A DNA stretch of 64,000 nt from Kryptolebias marmoratus. Its lineage: Eukaryota > Chordata > Actinopteri > Cyprinodontiformes > Rivulidae. This document shows positions 1 through 9,447 of this stretch, piece after piece (position 1 is the first letter of the stretch; the number at the start of each line of letters is the position of its first letter). The DNA is taken from positions 7,654,874-7,718,873 of the forward strand of contig NC_051445.1 in the NCBI RefSeq assembly GCF_001649575.2, in the 5' to 3' direction. The position numbers and the translations under genes are program-made. The notes below the pieces were generated by a model. It saw nothing but the letters and a program-made list of their open reading frames with translations. It was not told where the DNA came from and ran no database searches.

Positions 1-1715
1 CTACCAATGTGCTGCAACACAAATTAAAGTAGTGAATGATTCACTTTTGCAAAGATAGGCATGTAAAAGTTTAGTGTCAAAGGAATAAATTAATTTGTTG
101 TCACTGCATGTCAAGTAGCTGTGTTTTTTTAATTAGTAAACCATAAAATTTTGTTGTTATGTAACAACTTTGTGGCGAGAATAAAAATAAGGTGAAATCA
201 AATCTCCAGCAGCCTGTAACAAAGTATTAAAAATAAAACTCAAAAAAATGTGGCTTTAACTGTAACAGTCCTGTTTCACCCAACTGAGCCTCGAAGAGAT
301 TTCTGCACCACTTTGTATATTAAGTGTTTTATTGTGTTCCAGCTTGTCACAAACTGTGTTTCTCTATTATGATTTTCTATGGTAAACACTTTTCAAAGGA
401 ATCTGATGAGACTAAGTGCAAATGAAAAACCAACACCCTCACTTCCTTATGCTGCAAGGAGAAACTAACAAATACTGAAAGCAAACTCCCACCTTTTAAC
501 AAAACCGAATCACACGGCTCAAACCCACATATTACAAATTAAACAGTGTGACTCAAACATTAACTCAGTCCTCTAGTTAAATCCTCACCTCTTACATCAT
601 GGAACTGCATTGAAAATGAGTGACCAAGATGTCAGTTTAAAGTCAATTTGCAATGCAAATCTATGATACATTGCACAGACAACAGAGACTTAATGTATTG
701 TTTCACAACTTTTTTTTGTTTCCTTGTTGCACTCTTAGTTAGCAGTTTGAGGTTTAGAAACCCCCAGTGGTTCTTCTAGGGATTTTAAGTTCCTAATACT
801 TTTCTTTTTTGCTCAATTTTGCCATTTCTTCATTTAAGTAAATTTTAACATTCAGTGGTTTATATTTAATGACAGTTTTAGCCAGGACACTCTTGTAAAT
901 GAGATTTTTTATCTCAATGAATCGTCTCCTAGTAAAATATATAAAGGAAATAATAAATAAATAAAAATATTGAAATGCTATGTCATTATTAAATGTTGCT
1001 GAAGAATAAAAACGTTGTTTTCATGTGGAACGATACACTTTGAAGTAAAAAGGCATAATAATAATAATATTAAAGGTAATGCAATGTCACAAAGACGGGT
1101 TTAAAAAACCCATCATAAAGTAAGAAACAATATCAGTAAATACACATTTTTTCAGTGGTTGTTTGGGGGTTCATGTAACTTTGGTATCACAGTTCGCAAA
1201 GAACACCTTTAATAAAAAACAAACAAAAACGGTGGTAAAACTTTATTTATATTCACTCAACCAGTTTGGTCATAAAAGTTAGTATTTTACTTGAGCCGTT
1301 TCTATTTTCTGATGATACAGATCAAAAATATATTGATAACACATTAGAAACAAAATGTGTGTTTTTTTCTGAATTAAATTGCTTAAGTTTGCACAAATAT
1401 ATATATATATATTCAGGTAACTGACAGTGTTGAAAACTGGCAACAATTGAGATAATTCTTTGAATCTTTTTCAAAAATACTCAACATGTTAAAAAATAAT
1501 AATAGTTGTGAGTTATTGATTCAGAGACTGACTTCTGAATAAAACAGGTAATCTGTTTCAAGGAATCAGTGTTAAATCACATATGACAGGCAAGTTAGGA
1601 AATAACAGCTAAAAATACCAAAAGACTTTCAGAGAGACAGTGAACTTTTGTTGAAGGCCGTGTAGAAAGACTATTTTTTTCATTATACATAGTTAGCAAC
1701 AGTATATACCAATTC
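1..1715. other. AT-rich intergenic DNA, no gene seen
   Basis: No open frame here looks like a protein exon, and I see no RNA gene. The stretch is rich in A/T runs and has a short TA run near 1398-1419. It could include the 3' UTR of a gene lying to the left. In human, stx12 lies upstream of ppp1r8, but nothing in this sequence confirms that here. Confidence 0.5.
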
Positions 1716-1717
1716 AA

Positions 1718-1860
1718 GATCTTCTTTTGGTTGTTCCCCTTTTCAGGGGTTGCCACAGTGAATCATCCTCCTCCATCTAACTCTGCCTTCTGTCCTCTTA
1801 CTTCAACTGCCTTCATGTCCTCTCTAACTGCATCCATTTAGCTTCTCCTTGACCTTTATT
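1718..1860. repeat. Old dispersed teleost repeat fragment
   Basis: The text from about 1721 (TTTTGGTTGTTCCCCTTTTC, then a GGGGTTGCCACAG motif and a CTCCATCTAACTCTG motif) is a diverged copy of a repeat I recognise from many fish genomes, usually read as GGTCGCCACAG...CTCCATCT. It is truncated and has no coding capacity. I infer it is a retroelement remnant; the class is uncertain. Confidence 0.6.
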
Positions 1861-2540
1861 TTATAATTTGCATTTTGGAATCTATATGCCCCCCCAAAAA
1901 AACAAACAGAACATGCTTTCTGTAACTATGTAATCTATGTGCACGTGAAAATGTTTCTGTTGCACTTCTCTACTCGTTATCGAGGTGAAATGCAGTTGAA
2001 ATTTCTCGTTGTATGATGACGATGGTCTGTTTTTCGCTGTCAGTTTTGCCCCAGAAGACTTTGACAATGATTGCAAATATTGTTGTGTCTTTATTTCCCC
2101 ACAAACTGGTGGAAGTATTGTGATCATTGTAACAAACATTACATTAAAAAAAAGCACCGTACTGAAAAGATTATAGAACTTCAGTTTAATGGCGTGCACG
2201 CCTGTATTGCATCATTGTTTTCACATCCTGCAATAAAGATCAACCTTCAGAACCCCTAACATCCCCCACCTCGCCCACACAAACACAGAGACTCACTCTG
2301 CTCGAGACCACTTTGAGATAAAGTACTAGCTTTAAGAAAAAGTACTGATTCCCTTTTGGTGGCGCCCCTGCTTATTGAAAATCCAACAGAACATTGCACA
2401 CTGCTAGTAATTGCACTGCAAACATTAATAATCACTATACAGACTTTATAAAATAATTAATTTTTTTACTGCAGAACATTTGCATGTAACTGAGTACCTT
2501 TAGAGTGTCTCATAATTACTTTACTTTACATAAGCGGTTG
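1861..2540. other. Intergenic DNA upstream of ppp1r8
   Basis: Two overlapping short open frames occur near 1882-2259. They have no recognisable domain and look like chance frames. A GGTGGCGCCCCTGC segment near 2359 slightly resembles a reverse CTCF site but lacks the flanking consensus. I see nothing else. Confidence 0.5.
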
Positions 2541-2560
2541 TTGAATGAGGACTCAACAGG

Positions 2561-2580
2561 ACTACATTTCCCAGCATTCC
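2561..2580 (+). promoter_or_regulatory. ZNF143/THAP11-type promoter motif of ppp1r8
   Basis: ACTACATTTCCCAGCATTCC closely matches the known vertebrate promoter element ACTACAATTCCCAGAATGC, bound by ZNF143 and THAP11. It lies 46 bases upstream of the ppp1r8 start codon. A second partial copy (ACCCAGCATGCA, 2593-2604) follows within 15 bases. The element is typical of housekeeping promoters, which suits ppp1r8. Binding itself is inferred. Confidence 0.8.
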
Positions 2581-2621
2581 TGCAGGACGTTTACCCAGCA
2601 TGCAGCTGTAACGTGCAGAAG

Positions 2622-2633
2622 CAAGATGGCGGC
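2622..2633 (+). promoter_or_regulatory. YY1-type element over the ppp1r8 start codon
   Basis: CAAGATGGCGGC matches the YY1 consensus (AAGATGGCGGC) and contains the initiator ATG. YY1 sites positioned over the translation start near the transcription start are common in housekeeping genes. The motif is seen directly; its use is inferred. Confidence 0.7.
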
Positions 2634-5600
2634 TAAAACAAGCAAAGACGGTCCTCCTCCTTTTGATTGTCCATCATGGTGAGAAAATGCAGGCGTTAAA
2701 GTCGTTAATAAATATTTGTAGAGGTTATTAAATGCAGACGAGCAGAGCAGTTTTCTTCCGTTGGTTTTTTTCTCACTCTCACGCGGTGGCAGCTAGCTAA
2801 TTCCGATGCTAACGTTAGCATGTAGTCGAGCTAGAGGGCTAACCCGTCAATGATGTTCGTGTTCATTTACAAATCACGTTTTGCCTTTGGTTTTACTTAG
2901 AAGATGCATGATTTGCTCCATTTTAGGAATTCCTGTTATGAACATAAAACAGTGTTAGAGAAATGGGGAGTTTTTGTTTGACAGAGAACGAAGAGCAAGT
3001 CCAAATGTTATATTACATGTCTATAAAATATTCACGAGAAGATAAAAGTAAGCTTTAAAAATGGTTTATTTTCTGCAGTGGTCGATATGAATTAATCAAA
3101 TGTTTGAAGGAGTCTGTAACCATATGCTTTCAGGGCAGGAAAACCGCCCACAGGACTTCATTTGGATGTGATGAAAGGAGACAAACTGATAGAGGTAACT
3201 AGTTTGAAGATGTTCAGTATTTCTTACAATTTAAAGTTATTTTTGAGTCATAAAGAAGCATGTAAAGGGCCCTATGAAATCCACTTAATTTATCCAGATT
3301 CCATAGTATTCCAAAATAGGAGTTTTTTTAAAATGTTGTTTTTAGTTTGCTTAAATGCAAGTTTTGTTTGACAATGTAACCACCGTTTTTGTAATGAATG
3401 ATGAATACAATTTTTACAGTTCAACAGAAAAATATTTATTTCACATGCTATACCCAGCTCACTGTAACCCATAATTTAGTTTTTTTTTAAGTGAAAATGT
3501 TCCATTATGACATTTTTAAGTGTACAAGTTCAAATTAGGGTTGTTAAATGTATTTTTTTCTTTAAATTAAGCAATTGTTGTTATAGTTTGTTAAATTAAA
3601 AAAAAAACACATATTGGCCAAAAATAAAAAAAGTGTTGTATATCAGCCATCAGCTGCCCAGGTTTTTAAAACTGACATCAGTCGACCTCTACACCTTTTG
3701 TTTTTTGTCATTTTTTGATGACTGAAGAGTGTCAGCGTATACAGACAGGGTTGCAGCAACCAGTATATAGTGGTGGTGATGTGTGAAAAACACTTAGACT
3801 TGTTAGAAAAGCTGACATTTCTTAGATCACATCCACGTATGAAAATAATCTAATATATTCAGTGTTTGACTGTGATTACCTTTCCTTTTTTTTCATTTGT
3901 CAGATGTCATGACTGTGATTGTTTTTCTGACACAAGGAAATCATAGGGCCCTACATGTAGTCATTAATACTGTGCATAGTAAGTGTTGAATGCACCAGAT
4001 ACGAGCCTGACAGTCTACATCCAAGATGTGTCGCACACTGGGGTTTATCTGTGGCTGCACGGCTTCAAACGGTGCGAGAGGAACGTCAGCCCTGAGATTT
4101 AAGCCCGTCAGTGGAGAGCAGCACTGACGAGTTATAACTCAGAGGCACAGATGTATAATACTGACCTGTTCACACATACGTTTAATGAGTGATTCACCCA
4201 ATTTGCTTCTCTCTTTTTTTAGAAACTGATCATAGATGAAAAGAAGTACTACCTGTTCGGGAGGAACCCTGACTGGTGTGACTTCACCATTGACCATCAG
4301 TCATGCTCACGAGTTCATTCTGCGTTAGTCTACCATAAACATCTAAAAAGGGTCTTCCTTATAGACCTTAATAGCAGTAAGAGATCATTCACACTCACAT
4401 CTTCACATTCAGTTCTGGTGTCCTGGGGTTTAATATGCAGCTAGAGTTTGTTTTGTGAAGAGAAATGTTTGCTAAAAAAAAAAAAAAACTTTCTATGAGG
4501 TCAGCTATTTTATCTATTGGTTAAACTATCTTGAAGTTAATGTGCTGACTATTTTCTTCTTCTGGCTACTAAGCAGCAAATTGCTGTACTTTTCATGTCA
4601 TATTTCAAAATTTTGAATTTATTCTTTACATAACTTGAAGATGCATGACAAACATTAATCATCAGCTGGTTGTATAAATTAAAAGTTTTCTCTGGTGCTC
4701 TTTTCTTAGTTGGTTACACCTGGTGTTTGTTATCATGGCAGTAACATTATTCTGGTTTTAGTGACACGGCAGCTGTGTATCTCTGATGTACTTTGTGTTT
4801 AAAAGGCACCCATTGGCTTCAAAAAGCTTTTTAGACTAATTAGAATAGAATAAAATTAGATCTCCCTTTGCCACACTTATAGATAAAAGCTTCAGAAATG
4901 AACAACCTTTGTCACACACACACACACACACAGCTAATCAAAATAAATAGCTACATGTTTTCAGTCTTTTAATTGATGACTGCTTAAATAATTTAGGGCA
5001 AAGGGTGATCATATTAAACTCAAGAGGCTGCTTTTTAAGACATCAAAATAAACTTTGACACATAATAAATTATGAAATGTAATGGTAAACTATCACAAGG
5101 TACTTTAACAAAGTCTAATTAACAATTAGATTTGTTTACAAAATCATTTTGGCATATTGCTCTTTAAACATTACATCATCTTCTAAACTTTTTCTAACAT
5201 TAAAAAACTTTTTTTGATTGACACCATTTTAGCACATGGTACCTTCCTCGGACACATCCGCCTGGAGCCCCACAAGCCTCAGCAGGTTCCCATCGACTCA
5301 ACGATATCTTTTGGGGCTTCAACGCGCACCTACACCATCAGAGAGAAACCCCAAACCCAAGGCAGCGCTGGCACAGGAGACAGTAAGACAGGAGAGGAGG
5401 AGGAGCTGAAAAGACTCATCGGGCTTCCAGAGGAAGAGATGGAGCTTGAGGTACATTTATTTATTTTATGAACTAATTAAAATGTACAGTTTGATGTTAT
5501 TTTAATGTGTGTTTGGTTTGTTCTGGCTTCTGGTGGGTTAAATAATTTGAATCAACTTAGCTGAAGTTTTTGATTTTACTTTTAAAGCAGAAAATGGAAA

Positions 5601-6991
5601 AATAAAACAATCTTTAATGATCTGTTTGTGCCATTTGCCTTATTTAATAAATGTCTAATGATAGTAGATGTTAAGATTCAGTCCAGTTTGATGTAATGTT
5701 GGGTAAAATATAGATGTTCTGGTAACAATACAGTGACATCCCACTTTTTTGTGACTTTGGTTTTCTGCCAGAACCTAACAGAGTTCAACACGGCTCACAA
5801 CAAGCGCATCTCCCTCCTGACCATTGAAGAAGGCAACCTGGAAATCCAGAGGCCCAAAAGAAAACGCAAAAGCTCCAGAGTTACTTTCAGTGAAGAGGAC
5901 TCCATCATTAATCCAGGTACTGGTCAGAATGAAACTACCTCTGAAGCAACACAGAATACTTCAGTAATCGTGGATGCACGTTGTTCTTTTCTAATCACAA
6001 TAAAACATATTTTTTGGCAGATTATGAGTTTCTTCAGCCTTTGTGCAAATTCTTTTTAGATTATTTAGTGAGTTTTTAATTTGAATCTGAAGTACTTACT
6101 ATGAATTCACTATTTGAATTATAACTCTTTAGATTTGTGTTTTTAAAATGTCTGTAAACACATCAGTTAGTGTGCCTTAGTGATGTTGTTCCATTTATTT
6201 TTTTTAGTTTTATGTTAAAAGTCTCTGAGGTTCTGTAAAAACAGCTGATTGGCTGTTTGAATTTCTAACTTCAGTCAGAAGAAATTCAGAAAATTGTCTT
6301 TTCCGTCACTCTTGCAGAGGACATAGATCCCTCGGTTGGACGCTTCAGAAACATGGTGCAGACGGCTGTCATCCCCATCAAGGTAAATCTTGTTCTATAT
6401 TTCAGATGATCCATTTCACCTGACAGGTTGTGCTACTTTTAAACGTCTGTGCTGAGCTGGCAAATGTTCACATCATGACTGTAAATGCTCTTGTGCACCG
6501 TGAACATTTCACCTGTACCTCTCAAATGTATTACAATTAAGCAAGCTGTAGTAGGCAAAGTGTATGAACCTGACAATATTACAAACTTTAAGGGCTTCAG
6601 GTGTTTAAAATGATTCATCTTTCATTCCTTTTTACAGAAACGAAGATCTGACAGTCAGAACACTTTGGGTCTTGATGATCTGGCTTCAAAGCGAATCCAC
6701 GCCTACAGCATGGGCGGAGGTCTCTATGGTGACCTGCCTCCCACCAGCCATGAGAACAAGCCTACAGGAGCTCCAGGGGGTGCTGCTATGCAGGGAGGGC
6801 TCCCTCTGCCCTTCCCTAATCCCGCACCAGAGGTAGACTTGGCCCCAGAGGCTCCCCAGCCCCCTGTCACCCTCAACCCCACACCTGTAACGGCTCCCTA
6901 CATGCCAGAGACCCACAACGAGCCACGCAAAAAGAAGTATGCCAAAGAAGCTTGGCCGGGGAAGAAACCCACCCCTTCACTACTCATCTAA
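2626..6991 (+). CDS. ppp1r8: NIPP1, protein phosphatase 1 regulatory subunit 8
   Basis: Nuclear inhibitor of protein phosphatase 1: it targets PP1 to the nucleus and links it to splicing and Polycomb partners. Coding exons read as 2626-2678, 3134-3194, 4223-4376, 5233-5450, 5772-5916, 6318-6382 and 6638-6991, all with GT..AG junctions that keep frame. They give 349 residues, against 351 in human. The FHA domain (about 49-101) has the GRNPD and STHGTF motifs for phosphothreonine binding. The PP1-docking RVxF motif is RVTF at 198-201, directly after a basic RPKRKRK nuclear-localisation stretch. The C-terminal KKKYAKEAWPGKKPTPSLLI matches the family's inhibitory/RNA-binding tail. The start is fixed by MAAK and by the YY1-type context. 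The glycine/proline-rich part at about 256-325 is the most divergent. Intron 2 hosts an H/ACA RNA. Confidence 0.98.
3988..4152 (+). ncRNA. scarna1: H/ACA Cajal-body RNA, scaRNA1 (ACA35) type, in ppp1r8 intron 2
   Basis: A locally GC-richer island in an AT-rich intron folds as hairpin, hinge, hairpin, ACA. The 5' hairpin closes with GCACC (3992-3996) and GGTGC (4071-4075), with inner pairs GAGCC/GGCTT. The H box is AGAGGA (4077-4082, ANANNA). The 3' hairpin has a lower stem GCC..TGAG (4089-4096) with CTCA..GGC (4138-4146), a pocket (ATTTAAGCC and AGTTATAA), and a perfect upper stem CGTCAGTG (4106-4113) with CACTGACG (4122-4129). The ACA box is 4147-4149, three bases before the inferred end. 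The length of about 165 nt equals the family's usual 166. From memory, human SCARNA1, guide for U2 snRNA pseudouridine 89, lies in an intron of PPP1R8. It would be released from the spliced host intron. I do not see an obvious UGAG CAB box in the 3' apical loop. Confidence 0.86.
4913..4932. repeat. (CA)10 microsatellite in ppp1r8 intron 3
   Basis: Ten uninterrupted CA units. No coding or splice-site overlap. Confidence 0.95.
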
Positions 6992-7222
6992 TCAGTGTGA
7001 CAACGCTGCTGACTCTTAGGTTCCCAGCAGATACATCAGGGACTGTGACCTGGCAGAGGAGGAGCCCGAAGCATTTTTTTAGATTTGTTACTCCGTGTTA
7101 TTCTCATTATAATGACAAAATGTAACTCCCAACTTCCCTGTTGTCTGTCACAAGATTTAATACACATCACTAAGTCAGCTGTTGATAAATTGCCCATAAA
7201 TAGCATAACCCTGTTTACCGTG

Positions 7223-7228
7223 AATAAA
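7223..7228 (+). promoter_or_regulatory. Poly(A) signal candidate of ppp1r8
   Basis: The first AATAAA after the ppp1r8 stop codon, about 230 bases downstream, implies a short 3' UTR. Further AATAAA copies downstream (for example near 8230 and 8487) could give longer isoforms. Transcript data would be needed to choose. Confidence 0.55.
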
Positions 7229-7599
7229 GTTGAGCTAAATTCACGCCAGTTGTTATTGAGCTGATAAGGTGCAGAGAGGCAGTTAGATGTACTTCTTAGA
7301 GAGAACAGCTACATGGATTTGGTGACTGAGTTATTGTTTTTTTTTTACATTAACATGTTTCAACATTTTCATGACTTCAGAATGTTTATAAAGATGTTAA
7401 AACAAATTGCAAAATGTATTTTTATTTTACAAAGGGCAAAGTCAAAAAACGTCCAAGAGTTAAGATGTGAATTGATTTAAAATGTGGGGTGGCTTTTTAT
7501 GTTGGAAGACAAACTGATTTAACAAAAAACAAATGTTCTAATTTCATTTAATCAGTCAATATTATGTCAATGGAGGGTTCTGTGCATTTCCCCCTCAAG

Positions 7600-7614
7600 C
7601 CACTAGATGGCGAC
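7600..7614 (+). promoter_or_regulatory. CTCF-like site, 3' of ppp1r8
   Basis: CCACTAGATGGCGAC is a strong match to the CTCF core (CCA-S-YAG-R-KGGC). It lies between ppp1r8 (+) and the convergent P450 gene (-), where an insulator would be expected. The motif is seen directly; occupancy is inferred. Confidence 0.65.
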
Positions 7615-8764
7615 TTTAGCAAAAACATCAATTTTTAACAAGGTGTGACGAGAAGCTTGGGTACCACTAACTGTTGCACAAACCTTAACCAGAAAGGTAA
7701 ATGTGGCATCCCATGAAAAGAATGGTGAAAACTGTTAGTTATTCGTTTTTTTTTGTGCAACCATTTATCCTGTCTGAACAATGTTGTTTTTAGAACATTG
7801 CGTCTAAAATTGTTTATTTTCCCAGCTCAAATGTACTGTAATAATAGGCATTTTACAGTTTTTTTTTTAGCATCAAGGTGGACAGCAGCCAAGTAGTAAC
7901 AGAATAAAACTGGACACTAGCAAAATAACAGAGATGAACTGCAAATCAGAACGTCTGTAACACCAGAATGGTTTGAGTTTATGCTGTTTTAATGGTTATT
8001 TACATGCTACGGGATACAATGTAGTTTTAACTACTGCTAACCAGCTTGAGATGTAGAAACTGTCTTTCAGCAGCAAAATAAAAATACCCCATTGGTTATA
8101 GTTTATAATAGGTTTACAGTGTTAAAGTTTAAGGACTCTATAAGATAATGTTTGGAAATGATAAAGTGCGTTTAAGGCCGCCAGGCAGCAGTCTCACACG
8201 TTTCTTTTTAAAGAGGATGTTGGAGGTTAATAAAAGTGATCTGAGGATTTTGGTGAACTAAAGGGCTAATGGGTTTGATAGGAACTGGCAAAACGGCTGG
8301 ATGGTTTTAGTTTGGCCTAAAATTATGTAATCTGGTGTCATTTTAAGGAACTGCCTTTTTATGGGATCTTTTGATACACCTGAAGGTTGGAAAATGGCTG
8401 AAAAGCTGAAGTTGGAAGCTTCATTTTTAAAATCTGTCCTTGTGACTTTGTCCCTTTTAAGGTGTGGATTTTGTAATATGACTGTAAATAAAAAAAGGAA
8501 TTACTTTTGCCTTATGAGCCTTTCTGGTTCTTCTGTTTGCAGCTTGTGCTTGAATCTCATCTGTGGAGAGTGTTTTCTGTGATCCGTTTCATTCAGTGCG
8601 GGATCACAATAACACTTAACTTATTACACCCCTGTTTTTATGAAACTTGCCTGCTGTGTTAATCAAAATATATGTGACCTTTTTAGTTTGTTTATTCTGT
8701 GGCAACAATAACCACAAACCTGGAATTTGTCTTTACATTAGTCAGATGTAACAAGTGCTCTTCT

Positions 8765-8804
8765 CCATTTCAGATAAAGTCTGGCTTGACTTTATCTGAA
8801 ATGG
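8765..8804. repeat. Perfect 17-bp inverted repeat, 6-nt loop
   Basis: CCATTTCAGATAAAGTC (8765-8781) and its exact reverse complement GACTTTATCTGAAATGG (8788-8804) flank the loop TGGCTT. Beyond an 8-nt bulge, CAAGT (8752-8756) can pair with ACTTG (8805-8809), which extends the stem. No gene is assigned. It could be a snap-back duplication or a hairpin in a long ppp1r8 3' UTR. Confidence 0.9.
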
Positions 8805-9029
8805 ACTTGTAATTATTGTAAATCATACTGACATGTTTTTTTGAGTTTATGGATGGTTTATTCTAGTCAATAAAATTAGGTTAAATCGGAGGTTTAGTTT
8901 GCGATGAGTACCTTTACGGACAACAGAAACTGCCTCAGGAACTGTTATACTGTCTTTATCCGTTTAAGACATTATTTTTACAAATACGTCAAAAATAGAA
9001 GCAGCGATCATTTGTAAACTTATTCCTTG

Positions 9030-9091
9030 AGCTCGTCTCAGGGAACCACAGTGGGGTCCTGACCCCAACTTTGGAAACTGCTGCTTTAAAT
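9030..9091 (-). mobile_element. Partial hAT-type element end
   Basis: The stretch with GTGGGGTCCTGACCCCAACT, followed by TTGGAAACTGCTGCTTTAAA, is a second, shorter copy of the right end of the element at 9108-9439 (GAGGGGTCCTGACCCCAGCT...). It lies directly beside that element in the same orientation. Only the end is kept. Confidence 0.7.
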
Positions 9092-9099
9092 CCAAGACC

Positions 9100-9447
9100 C
9101 TTTAAAGGAGCGGTTCCCAAACTTTTCAGCTTACGACCCATAAAATAATAGTGACAAAGGTGTGTGACCCCAACTGTTGGCTGTTTAAACATCCAAAAAT
9201 GCTAATGACTATTAAATAAGGACATAATGACAACACTAACAGTCTTAACATCCATTATGCTATTTTTTAAATGAATTTGTTGACTTGCATTTCAAGTTTT
9301 TGTAATGATTATGGAGCAAACATATAATAAAAACAAAGTTTTTTTTATTGTATGTTGATGTCTGGAGATTATCTAAGGACTCCTACTTGGTGATGAGTGA
9401 CCCACAGAGGGGTCCTGACCCCAGCTTTGGGAATCATTGCTTTAAAG
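9100..9447. mobile_element. Non-autonomous hAT-type DNA transposon with 8-bp target duplication
   Basis: The element runs from 9108 (GAGCGGTTCCCAAACTTTTC) to 9439, whose reverse complement begins CAATGATTCCCAAAGCTG. These are imperfect terminal inverted repeats sharing TTCCCAAA. The same 8-mer CTTTAAAG flanks both sides (9100-9107 and 9440-9447), which is the target-site length made by hAT transposases. At about 330 bp with no open frame, it must depend on a transposase elsewhere. The TTCCCAAAC end and the inner 'gacccc' words match a repeat type common in teleosts. Confidence 0.8.

Larger units (their letters stand above)
7230..9023. other. Spacer between ppp1r8 and the P450 gene
   Basis: AT-rich DNA without a credible coding exon. 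It may include a long ppp1r8 3' UTR isoform. The notable items are a CTCF-like motif at 7600 and a hairpin at 8765, listed separately. The open frame at 8361-8582 has no recognisable features. Confidence 0.5.

Noticed and set aside
2359..2373. Third CTCF-like site (reverse strand)
   Set aside because: Only part of the core matches and the flanks do not fit.
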